A stretch of 64,000 bases of DNA from the NCBI GenBank assembly GCA_920105625.2, contig OV050031.1, forward strand, positions 223,620,194-223,684,193, given 5' to 3'. This document shows positions 1 through 11,554 of this stretch, in pieces. Made by a program: the position numbers and the translations under genes. The notes under the pieces are model-generated. The model had not been told where the DNA came from. It saw only the letters and a list, made by a program, of their open reading frames with translations, and did not search any database. Within the stretch, counting starts at the first letter, position 1. Every line of letters begins with the position of its first letter. The stretch comes from Clusia tigrina (Eukaryota > Arthropoda > Insecta > Diptera > Clusiidae).

Positions 1-3000
1 AACTAGTCAAATACGGATTAGTTGGAGAAGTAATATAATATTTGTTTATAATTTTTGTTTTGTACGCGATTAAAGTTAATTGCTTAATAAACCAGTTCAT
101 AACTAGTTCAGTTAAATCTGAAATGGTGAGTATAGCTTCTAAAGAGATTAAAACAGCTTTAAAAGGTTCTGAATTTCTTTTCATGCTGGTCAAAATTTAA
201 CAATGTCTTCACATTTCACATTTTTTCCAAAAGCTAATTCGAAAATGCCAGGAAATAATTTATTCGCTTATGTTGTGTGCAATTTTGCAATTTCTCTGCT
301 GGGATGCCGCCCAAAAATACATTAAAATTGGTCGCACACACGTCGCTGAAATTTATGGCAAGAATGCCGCATTACTAACGGAATTAAAATGATCCAACTC
401 AGCGCCAGTTAAGGGCAAACAGCACTGGTTCAGGTGTATTAACATTGGGGTCACTGGGAAATTGCCAAGTGACACATGAGCAGGTTTGTCACGAACAGTT
501 TTGCGAACAAAAGGCGCAGAACAATAGCAAGAAAAATTAATAAAGGAAGCAATTTTGCAAAACAAAAACATAAACATATAAAATAAGATTAATTGATATT
601 AAATAGGAGGACACTCGCAATTTATTTCGTTAATGTTGCCCCCTGCAATGGTCGCTCTTTGCAAGTGGCTATTGAGAAGTGGCACAGCGGGCTAGGATAC
701 CGCAGAGTGGGCAGTTGGGGAGGAGCTGGAGTTTTAATTATACAGAACCCCTGAACCCTGCTAAAATGGGGCTACTAACATTCAAGTGACAAGGTAGGGA
801 GGAGCTGGAGTTGTACCTTGGAACCGTGCTAGCACGGGGCTACTAAGAGTCAAGTGACAAGGTAGGGAGATGAACTACTTGAGGTAGTTTTCAATAGCGA
901 GTTATGTGCTCGTTTAAGTGTCCTTGGACGATGGAATTATTTGACATAAGTCAATATATAAATAATATAACTCATAATTATAACAGTGCACCTAGTCATC
1001 TACGGATTGGCTCGGTGAGAGGTTTCCCTAATCGACACTAGTTCATGTTCCACTCATTTCTACACTGAATCAGTGATTTAATTATAAGGATCGTTCATTT
1101 TCAATCATACCACTAGATGGGCCATTCTTATATTCCTTCAGTAAAACAGGATCGTAGCGTACATTCTTAGTACTAATTCCATCGTAGCATATTAGTTTGT
1201 TTAGAGAAGAGAATTGAAAAATTAGAGAATACAGGAAAGAAGGGAAAATATCATCATTGCAAATGCTTCTATAAGATCCTTGCCATTACATTGTGACTAA
1301 CCTACCTACATTTCCCCGATCCCGGTTAAACAAAAGTGCCCCAAAAGTGGTCTTATCATAGAGAGTGAGAGCATGTTTAACATCCCAAAATAACACGGAC
1401 ACTTGATTGGTCCTTTGGGGTCATTTGGAGCACTTCATATAAAATTGTCTATTGGAGCACGGGTATTAAATACAAGGGTCAGTGCTCCGATATATTATAA
1501 TCAATCACTCTGTGTGTAGCTTTCCGCTGAGTAAGGAAGTCAATTCAACAAAGCATTGTTCAACACTGCAGAGAGAGAGCACTCTCTTTACTCACTTGTA
1601 CTCTACTCATCAGAAACCCAACATATTTCCTTGTGGCTTATTGAGGGTGGACTTAGCCGGTTTCACAGGTGGGAGTATGAAGTGGCTTCATAAGCATGGG
1701 AACAGGATTTCCAAGTACCAAGCGAAGAGATATACATGCTTGAAGGAGGCTGTAAAGTGGTGTGATGTTTCAAAACTTGTTTCGCTCGTGGATGAGTGCA
1801 GTTCTTGTACGCCAGTGATATACTAACAGAGGTCCTGCCAGTATAAAGCGGCACAATGTGGTGTTCCCGATTCAAGAAACTGTTGTTCTCGTCCATGGCA
1901 TGCGACTCGAAGAACACCAGTTCGTATATGTTCATTTGTAACCCCTTTTTACCGACTGATGACCCGGTTACTGGACTTCATTTGCTTCATTCAAATGACT
2001 TTCGTATCTTTCAAATACTCTTAAAGACTCATATCGACTTAATTCCTATTTTCACACCCTTCCCTGTCTCTGCTGCTTTGACTGACATGCTTTTAAACTA
2101 GTTTACGTTTTATGTTTAGAATTGGTACACATTTTTGGGTATATGGGAAAAGTTTTGAAAGGAAACATCCTTCGTATTAGAAGCATAAGATTTATGTTCG
2201 GTTCGATTTCTGTTTGGGTTGCCCTTTTATAATTTATTTTATTCCTTTCTTGCCGGGTTTCTTGTCTGCTTTTACATGGAAAGTAATAAAACAAACAAAA
2301 GTTTTTATTTTAGCCATAAAAGTGAACAAACCACTTGACAAGTGTTCTCGTCAAATGGTAGGAAGTGGGAGGAAAGGATTATGCTAAGGATTGGAAACAC
2401 TTGAAAAACTGAATGATTACAAAAGTTACCAAACGAAGGTAAGGAAAATGCAATTAAATAGTTGAAAACAAAATGAGGATTTACAAAGGCAAAGTAGGCG
2501 TGGATGGTACAAGCCACACAAAACAGGGGACCCTTAAAATCACAGGCAAAGCCTATAAAATCAGGCAAAGAAATCATTGTAAACAAAAATTTCTCGCATG
2601 CGATAATTTTGCTAGCCTTACCTGGTTCAAAGGACTTTTTTGCCAGTATGCAGAAATCCGTGTGAGTGTGCTGAATGTCAACACTGGAGTTATGTGTAAA
2701 TACTTCCATGTTTGTGGGCAATGTCGGACGCAGCTGTCGGAGAGAGTGTGGCTCAACAATTCAAACTGACAAAGGCATTCATTCACACGCATACATTTGT
2801 CCACATGTGTTTGCATTTCAATTCCCTTTTGACATGCGTATTTATAATCGTCAGCAGGACAAAGCGGTGAGATTCTCTTTTTATTGTTTCTTACCTATAA
2901 CACTAGAAATTGTTTGCCGTCCTCGCTGGTGGCAGTGTTGACATTTTGACATGTCTTCTTGGTGTCTTCTTCCCTCCTGAGACTGTTCGCCAAGTCACGT

Positions 3001-3992
3001 CGCCTGTCACTGGGACATTTCATCCTCGCCTAAATGCCTTTCACGCTAAGAGCCCAGACGCATTTGCTGAGGTTATTGTATGCATTGCGTATTGTACTCG
3101 TATTTAATTATTGGCAAGACACTTTGAGCCGTTTACTCAAATGGGCTTACGTTGAGCGTTACGGCATTTAATTGAAATTTAAGCTGGGCAGGTGCCAGCA
3201 GGTGTGCAGGGAGGTGTCACACAACTGCAGGTAAGCAGAGGGCATATCATGAGGGTGTGATATCTGAGTAACTATAAGAAAGTCCACAACAGAAGCAACA
3301 ACTTCAGTGGAATTGTTCACTTAGTAAATGCAGAGGTAGTGTCTCCAGTTTTCACGACTTTACAGACGGCGCTGACCGGATAGCAATGCTCGCAGAAACT
3401 AAAAGAGCCTTGAGCGAAGAAGTATTTCCATTTAACTTTACGAAATCAAGGATCAGTGTGTTCACACGTGAGCTTAAGTCACTGCGGCCATGTCATAAAC
3501 CTGCCGGCGCTCTGAAAAACATACTGAAATTATGAAATCAGGTAAACTTATGAGTCTATTGAGTGATTCTAAATCACATCCACGCAATGCTTCAATACAA
3601 ACCTTCATGAAGAATTGATCACCAACAAGTTTGGTGCCTGTATATTAACTAATAACGAGACTGAAGTTCAAAATAAATGAAACAGAAGGTGTTTCCAGTA
3701 ATAAAGTGCTCAAGAAATTCACACACTGCAAGTCTTCTTTGTACTGAATGTTAGATTCGTTACCTTGTATCAAAGAGCACACAACAATGACTGCAATGCA
3801 TCCTCCCAAATGTCTTCAAACCAACTAAAGTGAAGCGGCCACAAAGTGTTTGGAGCATGATGGTTGGGAAATATCAATAAAGTTGTCACTATTCGACGTG
3901 AAGATCGTCAAACAAGCAGTGACGGAGGGTCTACAACCATTATCTGCAACATGTGTTCGAAAGGAGCCCTGAGAACTGCAAAAAGAATATAC
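1..3992. other. Unassigned AT-rich non-coding stretch
   Basis: I found no recognisable coding region, RNA gene or element here apart from the tandem duplication listed separately at 716-870. Short open frames on both strands (the longest about 138 codons around 2.3-2.7 kb, minus) show no family motifs and overlap one another in opposite directions, as expected by chance. The composition is AT-rich with scattered GT and GA runs, and looks like intergenic or intronic DNA. Confidence 0.6.
716..870. repeat. Two-copy tandem duplication, ~75-80 bp unit
   Basis: The block GGGAGGAGCTGGAGTT followed by GGGGCTACTAA and CAAGTGACAAGGTAGGGA occurs twice head to tail, first at about 717-795 and again at about 796-868. 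The copies differ by substitutions and a few indels, so the duplication is not recent. No coding role is visible. Confidence 0.8.
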
Positions 3993-4552
3993 TAAAATAT
4001 AAATGATTGCATACTTTTAGGATGTCTCTATCAAGTTCAGTTACTACGAGAGAGGAGTATATAAGTTAATACACAATCTATTCGAAAAAAAGCTTACTCA
4101 AGAACCTTCTTTCGAAGTGTAGATAATATTCAATAAGTGTAGATAAGTTTCGAGAATGTTCCAGGAACTTCTTTTATAGTGTAGGGAATATTCTAGAATG
4201 TTCTACTTCAACCATAAGAAAGGTATATAAGCCACCACACAATTAAAGTGGAGACGCAGTTGAATTTTAATCGTAACAGTGTGACCATCGTGCATTTCAC
4301 TTATAGCAGTTACAGTATTAGGAAGTAATAAAGTGATTAATGAATTATTAAATAAAGTGCAATTTGTAATACAGTAAACTTTTAGCCTAATATTAAGTGT
4401 AGTTAAATAAATTTAACTAAATAAAGTTAATTATTTTAATAAAGTTAATTATTTTAATTTAACCAGCGATTGTTTGATTACTACACAATCTAGTGGTACG
4501 AATCCGAGTATTGAAAGTTAGAGTATATTATCAGGAGGGCAATTTCGTAACA
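3993..4552 (+). mobile_element. Solo LTR, family 1 copy A, with 4-bp TSD
   Basis: This ~560-bp block is homologous to minus-strand blocks at 34.6-35.2 kb, 17.4-17.9 kb and 11.2-11.5 kb. It has LTR architecture: a TATATAA box at 4224-4230, AATAAA signals at 4327 and 4351, and a 3' terminus GGCAATTTCGTAACA. The bases ATAC lie immediately before (3989-3992) and after (4553-4556) the block, consistent with the 4-bp duplication usual for Ty3/Gypsy-type integration. No gag-pol reading frame or second LTR is near, so it is a solo LTR left by recombination. The 5' terminus has drifted from TG. The Gypsy assignment rests on TSD length only. Confidence 0.8.
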
Positions 4553-4556
4553 ATAC

Positions 4557-5600
4557 ACTTCCCAATTTATGTTAGCAGTTTGCATCCCGAGTCATGCAAA
4601 GCAACTTATATTTCTCAATTTATGTTATCACAAAGCATCCTGAGTCATCACATGCATAATAGAGGAGGTCTTCACAGGTTCAATATAAGAATTGATGACC
4701 AATTTGATTTATAGTACCATTTTTGGATATTATGGTCACTTTCTCTTCCTATTAATAAAGGATTATATACAAGTGTTGGTTTTGAACAGCTCCACAAAAA
4801 TCTGGGGTCTGAGGTGCCTTCAAAACGGCTAGTCCAGCTCTTTAAAGTATACCACTTGCATGAACTAAAAAGGATCATTGAAAACTCATAGTTTGATATA
4901 TCAATAGCTATAACTTGTTCTCAAAAAACTCATTTCATTTTACATTAAAGAAAAACTGAAATTTACACGAGGGGGATTCACTTCACGAGTGTCACGAATC
5001 GATCCAGGCTATAGACTTCATAAGCAACTCTTATTTGACTGTAACTTCTGCTTCTCGGCTCAATCGGAACAATTAAATATAAATTTGACAAATAAATGCA
5101 CGTGCTTCTACTTGAGTACCCAGTCCTAGCTAGTACAGTTATTAAGGACCTTGTGTTATAGGCAAGACAACGCATCAGTGCATAAAGAAAACATAAAAAG
5201 TCGCTGGTCTGCAGGTTTAACATTCGTAAAAGCTGCCGGGCATCACACCCAAATATTCTGAAGTAGCTTTAATTTCACAGTTGCAGGACATTTAACAATA
5301 GAGAAAGAAATCACACGCACACATAAACTCAGGCAGACACACAAAGTCAGGGAGACACACATACACAGATCACACACTCGCATACCATAGACCATCATGC
5401 AGTTCCACATGAAGCCATCCTGTTTGTCATAAAAAATTATCGCTTGTGTGTGTCCAAATTGAATAAAGGAAACCATTATGTACGCACACAAGCACACAAA
5501 TACATGCATTCATAGACTTCAATGCGTAGACTAGGCATACATACACGCCTTGTTGCAATCAATGTTTCTTCGCTGTGTTTGTTTTTGCCGCAGCCTGCCG
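4557..5600. other. Unassigned non-coding stretch
   Basis: No gene or element was recognised. The minus-strand frame around 5.24-5.51 kb is a low-complexity Cys/Val/Leu-rich translation of a CACACA/AGACACAC-rich segment and is not convincing as a protein. Confidence 0.55.
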
Positions 5601-5602
5601 CC

Positions 5603-5735
5603 CACAAAGCTACCTACCGATCTGCCTATCTACCTAGATATCCACCTACCTATCTACCTACCTAGCTATCTACCTGCCTGCCTACCTACCTACCTATCTA
5701 CCTACCTAGCTATCTACCTGCCTGCCTGCGCCCTA
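5603..5735. repeat. Degenerate CTAC/CTAT/CCTG tetranucleotide tract
   Basis: The segment is built from CTAC, CTAT and CCTG tetramers. A longer subunit (ACCTACCTAGCTATCTACC followed by TGCCTGCCT) appears twice, near 5655 and 5700. The open frame through it, rich in Tyr-Leu-Pro, is only the translation of the repeat. Confidence 0.85.
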
Positions 5736-5905
5736 CTTGCCTTGGCATTGTAAATTAGACGACGCTCGAAAGTATGCTACACTTTTATGCGCCTGCCTGC
5801 CTGGGTGCCTCCTCTTATTTTCACAGTAATCGTTTTTCGAATTGAATTTAGACGTGCTGGCTGGATGGCAGGAACGTAAATTTCATTGCTTGCCTGCCTG
5901 TGAGA

Positions 5906-5906
<1 letters not shown>

Positions 5907-5937
<31 letters not shown>
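5907..5937. repeat. (TG)n microsatellite
   Basis: An essentially uninterrupted TG run of about 15 units. It lies in a longer GT-rich region extending to about 6.2 kb. Confidence 0.95.
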
Positions 5938-5939
<2 letters not shown>

Positions 5940-6383
5940 GGATGCGTTGCTGCGTGTGACTGTGTGTGAGTGGGAAGAAGCAGCTTAGTTGTTAGAGGTG
6001 TGCTGTGCTGCACGATAAATGCGGTGCGTTCCGTTCCCTAAAGCCACATTCATTTTAAATGACATTGCTGTACTGGCAGCACGTACATAGGTGTGCGTAT
6101 AGAGTTGTGTGCGAGTTGGCATAGGTGTTTGCGTGTGGCTCTGTGTGAGTTTGCGTGCGTGTTTGTGTGCGAGCTCCTGTACGTGTAGGTGTGTTTATGG
6201 CAGTGCACAAATTTTTGAAATTTTATTATATTTTCGGTGGTTTTCGCAGCAATTTTTAATAATAATCATAATATAAAATGAGAGAGAGAGAGTGCGAATT
6301 GTTGTAGATAGCAGCGGGCATTGTGTGTATAACTGTGTGTCAGTGTATGAGAGTGGCTGAAGTTGGTATATGACTGTGAGTGA

Positions 6384-6407
6384 GTGTGTGTGTGTGTGTG
6401 TGTGTGT
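6384..6407. repeat. (TG)n microsatellite
   Basis: A TG run of about 12 units, preceded by TGAGTGAGTG. Confidence 0.93.
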
Positions 6408-6409
6408 AC

Positions 6410-7920
6410 TTATGTGTTTACTGTGCAAAAGTAGCGCAAATGGCTGTGTTAACGAGCATTAAATTGTTATTTTATTATGGCATTCGTGTTGGAAATTATC
6501 ATTTTTATGGCATTTGCTACTTTATCTCCATGGTTATGTTGCATAGTTAGGCGGCAACGATACAAAACTCAACGATTCCTTATTTAAGGACAATTGCGGC
6601 ACACAATGCATGCATGTGTGCGGCCTTTTATTAACTGAATTAAGTCATAAGTTAAGTTTGTGTGTCAGTTTAAGTCAGGATATTTAAAAGGACATTTAGC
6701 CTTCACAGAATTATGAAACTTTTCTTCATATTCACAGATGCAAGAAAAGCTTTTAAATAGTTGCAATACTTCTGCAGCTAATCATTTCACTAGTTCATAT
6801 TTGTTTTGATTTTCTTCCAAGTGCTCAAAAATTCAAGTAGAAATCAAGGATGCGAAACTGCATAAATATGCACAACACAGCAAAGCACCACATCACCAAA
6901 GGAAGTGGACAAACTGAAAGATAAAATATAAATTTCGAATGCATCGCACACACACACAAAACCTTGCCAAAGGACAATATTGCACTTGACTGCAAAATCT
7001 GAGCTGCGCTGCTGAGCTCTGACTCATGGCAGTGGCAGTGGCAGTTTACGTCGAAAATATATTGAAATGTAAAAGTTTCAGGAATCTTTGACTTTGTTAA
7101 CCACACAACCGCTGCAATAAGCACAGCAACACACACAAGGATACTAAAGAAAAAAAATTAATAAAATTCACATACGAGCATAAGTTCATATATGAAAAAT
7201 TCAAATCAGATAACGAAGAGATGAAGAAAAGTTGGCGGAAGCAATTTTGAGATTTATGAAGAATAAACATTGCATCAGTACAGATGTGCTTCAGGATGCT
7301 TCAGGGATAAATTGAATACGCTCAAGTGGAATAAGCAATAACAGTTGCGATTTTCACCCAGACACACCGCAGAATATTTATAACAGTGGTAAGAAAAGAG
7401 GTTTAGAAAGAGGAAGGAGCAATTGCAGTAGACAAATAAATATCTTAGTATTATTGAGCAAAGGACTTCCGAAGCAGAAGTTGGCAGGTTCACACAAAAG
7501 TTGCCCTAAGGATGGACAAAAAATTGTAAACCCACTTTGAACTGTACCGAAGTCACTTAACAATGATGGCAAAGATTGCCTCGAGAAAGCAGAAGAGAGG
7601 CTAAAAGTTAGCTGAAAATGTACTTAATTCCGTCGGGTGACTCTAAACAGGTTGAGCCATTCAGTAGTTCTATAAGGATTCTCTAAGATGCGTGATGCCC
7701 TTTGTGAAGGATTATGGAAAGCTTTCTGACAAAGACTTTAGTGGAATAACAGGGCTGCACCAGGCAACTTGAGTGGCACAGAAGTTGCAGAATACAAGTT
7801 GAGTTGCATCGACACTGCTTAAAGCCGCAAGAAAAACTTCCTACAGTAGATGGAAAGTTTATTCCTAGAAAACAAAACTGGTTCTGTGTTTTTCTGCTAC
7901 TTTCTTCCACTTCCCTTTAA
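6410..7920. other. Unassigned non-coding stretch
   Basis: No coding region or repeat family was recognised. Small open frames on the minus strand (6.8-7.6 kb) are Cys/Phe/Leu-rich because that strand is pyrimidine-rich. Confidence 0.55.
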
Positions 7921-7924
7921 ATGG

Positions 7925-8640
7925 AATATAATCTTCTGTAACTAAGCATGCGTTACAGTAAAGTAACAGAGCCTTAAGAGGAACAACAAGACAGATTATA
8001 TTCTCCCCAAATAGTTATAGAACGCTCTGCCGAAGTCCAGGCACAGTATTCAAGTTCCTTTTCATTGGAAGCCATTCTTCTATAACTAAGCTTGAGTTGC
8101 ATTCAAGTAACAGTGTCCTTAGATGAACACCAACACAGCTTATACTCTCCCAAATAGTTATGGAACGCTCTCCCGACGTCCAGACACAGTATTCAAGTTC
8201 CCTTTCATTGGAAGCCTTTCTTCTATAACTAAGCATGAGTTGCATTCAAGTAATACTGTCCTTAGAGGAACAACAAGACAGCTTATATTCTCCCAAATAG
8301 TTATGGAACGCTCTGCCGAGGTCCAGGTCACAGTATTCAAGTTTCTTTTCATTGGAAGCCATTCTTCTATAACTAAGCATGAGTTGCATTCAAGTAATAG
8401 TGTCCTTAGAGGAACAACAAGACAGCTTATATTCTCCCAAATAGTTATGGAACGCTCTGCCGAGGTCCAGGCACAGTATTCAACTTCCCTTTCATTGGAA
8501 GCCAATCTCCTATACATAAGCTTGAGTTGCATTAAAGTAACCGTGTCCTTAGAGCCGCAATTTTGTTACTTAAAAACCGATTCTACTCTCACAAATAGTT
8601 ATGAAACCCTATTTCAAGGTCCAGGCACAATATTAAGCTA
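7925..8640. repeat. Minisatellite, ~143-bp unit, about 5 copies
   Basis: The landmark AAATAGTTATGGAACGC recurs at about 8009, 8152, 8295, 8439 and (diverged) 8593, giving spacings of 143, 143, 144 and 154 bp. Each unit also holds CATTGGAAGCC, ATAACTAAGCATGAGTTGC and AGAGGAACAACAAGACAG. The 192-codon plus-strand and 124-codon minus-strand frames across it repeat a block every unit. They stay open because successive units shift frame together, so they are not evidence of a gene. Central units are the most alike and the edges more decayed. Confidence 0.95.
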
Positions 8641-8644
8641 CATA

Positions 8645-10555
8645 ACACAATTCCTTACTAAACGATTCCCTTCGCTGTTGCCAGTGTCCTGGTTAAAGTA
8701 GCTCCACAAATGTGGCGACAAATCTAATCTTTCCCTTCCTTTGCCCTGTACTCGTATTCTTACATTGCTAATGCAATAAATTTGGCTCAAGCAGGCGCAT
8801 CCTTGTGCGGAAGAGCCCGAGCTGAGCAGCAGTTTGCCTAAGGTAATTTTAGCAATTTCAACCGCAATTTGCTCCTCCATTGCCGCTATTATAACGCACA
8901 GTTTTGTATATTATTTACTGCTTAAGCACATAAACGAACTGCGAGGACACTGCGGATAGAGCCAGAGATCATCAGCAGGACTAAATCAAAGCATTTTGCA
9001 TAATGGGTAGGCACATGTGCGAATGACACTAAGCGAAATTTAATGGCTTGCGAGGATGCTGCGTAATTTGGCAGAAGACGCCGATGGTGATGCGGTGGCT
9101 AAGATGCGAGCTCATCCCATCAATTTACGCAATACAATGTAACAAGTTAAGCAAGGACGACAGTCCCTCTGTAAATGCGGAAATGTCTTTGTGATTATGT
9201 GTTTGGGGTCTGCATTCCTGTGTTCCAGTTGTGCTGTGAGGTGTCTGTACGATCTTCAGTTAAAGGTCTTCTCAAGCCTCGCTTAATGGCAGTGATGTTT
9301 GCTGTTAATGGCTAAAACTGAGCTCGTTTGAAGGATGTATTTGTTTGAATGCCCCAGGATGGTGCTCAAATGAATCAAATGAGTACAACTATTGATTTTG
9401 GCCACAATTACATTGTGCAAATCTCTTGCCACCTACTGAAGAAGCGACAACGGAAGTTCCTCCACTCATTCGTAGCAATTGCCGAAGCGGCCTGCATACA
9501 TTTGCGTCCTTTCATCCGTGCTGCAGCATGAAAGCACGATAGCGTAAGCTGAAAAGGGACTAACCGCACTGCTTAACTAGTTAAGTTAAAACTAAACTTG
9601 CAACGCAATGACCGTGGCAGCGTATCAAGTGCCTTACAAACATTTCAGACCGCAGGCATCTGACTTACAGGATAATTTGCTAATGAGCATTTCGCCTGCC
9701 GCGCGGCCCCGCACACAGTCTCTATCGTTCGCACACACTTGACCTCCGACGAAGTGGTGCTTGCCTTGTGTCTTCCTGTGCTGCCACAGTTTTGTGGCTG
9801 CTGCGCTGCGAAGTGTCACTTGGGCGTAATCACTGCGCAAGTGGCATTTCGCAAACGCTGAGCGGGATTAACACTTGATTGATGGATATTGTGTGCGGTC
9901 CCGCGAGGCTTTATGCCAGTAATGAAGGTCGTTCCGTTTAGCAGTGTATCAACATTAGCTTGTTGTGTTGTTGTTGTTGTTGTTGTTGTTGTTGTGGGCG
10001 TTGGTGTCAATTACAAAGGTTAAACAAAATGAAGAGGTTAAAGTCCAGCGTAAGAGCTGATAACCTTGAAACGATGGCGAGCGACCGAAAACTGTGCACA
10101 ATTGAAATGGAATACCCAAGATTAAATATACGAGTCCTTGTTGTGTACTCGAACAATTGGGACACTCATCTAATAAGTTAAATTTTACAATTCTGTTTTG
10201 TGGCAGGTGGAGGAAGTGGCGAAAAACCAACTAGGATTGGGAAACTATTGAAAGAAAAATCGAAGAATTGGGTGTGAGTTGGGGGCTTCTGAATAAAAAG
10301 AAGCTACGATGACTAGTTCGGCGATACCTGTAAATGTTTGGGACTATAAAAGTTTGGAATAAGTCAGTAATGAATGCTATAAACATGCGGTAACCCATTT
10401 TGACTCCAAGAAGTATGTGAGCGACTACGAGTTAATCGTTCGACAGTAATTTAGGTTTAGGTTGTAGTGGCAGCAAGTCGACAGTACTTACGTTGCTGCT
10501 GAACAAATCTGTGCCAATAAGGATCGAGCCAAGGATTGGGACCAAAATCATGAAT
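8645..10555. other. Unassigned non-coding stretch
   Basis: No gene was recognised. It contains the (TTG)n tract listed separately. The section around 9.6-9.95 kb is more GC-rich than its surroundings but has no convincing reading frame. Confidence 0.5.
9966..9995. repeat. (TTG)n microsatellite
   Basis: About ten uninterrupted TTG units. Poly-Cys and poly-Asn frames across it are artefacts of the repeat. Confidence 0.95.
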
Positions 10556-10579
10556 GAAACGTTTTTCACCAGATTCACA

Positions 10580-11225
10580 AAGCCTATTTGACTTCACGTC
10601 AGTGTTGTTCTTCTAGCAATACCTCCATAAGCCACGATTGGTTGGACTATCATAGTAGAAATCCAGTGCAGTCTACTAAGTTTACAACCCCAGGACTTGA
10701 TCGCTATCTTTCTGCATATCAGTGCAGCTCGCTTGACTTTCTCTGTAATACTAATATCGTCATGTCCTTTCCATACCCGTTTGCTGTCCAGCACTAGCCC
10801 CAGATATTTTACTTTTGTCTTTAGTACGATAGTTTCTCCTACTTTTGTCCTCCTTTACTTTTGTCTTTGGTACAATAGTGTCTCCTAGAATTTGAATGGC
10901 CTTCCGTCTTGGAAGTTTCCTTTTCCTGGTAAATGGTGCTATTGTGGTCTTAGTGAGATTAATGTTCAATACTGTTGACCTGCTCCAATGACTTATAATT
11001 TTCTTTGCACTATGTCACAAAGGAACTCTTCGAACAATCACCAGACTCCACATTAAGGGTGAAAGGACCCCTCCTTGTTGACATTCTCTGGTTGTGTTTA
11101 CAACAATGCTTTCCCCTTCCGCAGATGTTTCTGCCGATCTTATGTCCACGCCTGTGTTTGATTGTTTTTGGCGGAATACGTGAAGGCTGCCACAGCGCCA
11201 GGAATTTGGAAGAATTTTGGATAAA
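10580..11225 (-). pseudogene. Non-LTR retrotransposon reverse transcriptase relic (RNase H-bearing, LOA/I-like group)
   Basis: Read on the minus strand, the decayed protein runs from a palm motif resembling CQQGGVLSPLMWSLVI (about 11.09-11.04 kb), to LNINLTKTTIAPFTRKRKL (about 10.97-10.91 kb), then LDSKRVWKGH (about 10.79 kb) and SWGCKLSRLHWISTMIVQPI (about 10.68-10.62 kb). This order matches the region from the palm motif B to the thumb in LOA/I-like reverse transcriptases. The pieces lie in different frames, so at least two frameshifts are present, and the YADD region is not recognisable. A 46-bp tandem duplication (10808-10890) adds to the disruption. The relic abuts an LTR fragment at 11.23 kb. 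Assignment to the group is by motif memory; the exact clade is uncertain. Confidence 0.75.
10808..10895. repeat. 46-bp tandem duplication inside the RT relic
   Basis: TTTACTTTTGTCTTTAGTAC begins at 10808 and recurs, with two changes, at 10854. It lies between the KTTI-PFT and LDSK blocks of the relic. Confidence 0.85.
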
Positions 11226-11234
11226 TTAGTCTCA

Positions 11235-11550
11235 AAAATAGTGTGGTGGCTTTTATAGCTTTCAAATGGTTGAAGCAGAAAATTCTACACTATTCAAGAA
11301 GTTTCCGGATTATTCTAGAAAAGATTCTAGAACAATCCAGAAACTTCTTGATAAGAATATACACCTCGACAGAGGGTTCTTGAGTAAACTTATTTTCGAG
11401 AACATTCTTTACACCACTATCTATACAGCGAAAGAAGTTTTTATCCGCATGGTTTGTGTCTTGGCTTAATTACATTGCGTAGTGCACACAACTTCAAATT
11501 CCGGATAGGATCCTAAAAGTATGCAATTACGTTTCAATATGTACTGGTGC
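11235..11550 (-). mobile_element. LTR fragment, family 1 copy C (5' part)
   Basis: From TGGCTTTTATAGCTTTC to GCAATTACGTTTCAATATG the sequence is closely homologous to the LTR at 34646-35172 and, reversed, to 3993-4552. Only the upstream portion of the LTR, up to the TATA-containing part, is present. The rest is missing at the junction with the reverse transcriptase relic. Confidence 0.8.
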
Positions 11551-11554
11551 ATCG

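Noticed and set aside
886..910. let-7-like word TGAGGTAGT
   Set aside because: Only the seed-like word matches; the rest of the mature sequence and a hairpin partner are absent.
2305..2721. 138-codon minus-strand frame as a gene
   Set aside because: No family resemblance; opposite-strand frames overlap almost completely.
8123..8701. 192-codon open frame as a protein gene
   Set aside because: The protein repeats with the 143-bp minisatellite unit and the opposite strand is equally open.
9960..10181. Cys-rich small protein starting MLCCCCCCC
   Set aside because: Produced by the (TTG)n microsatellite; downstream residues have no recognisable motif.
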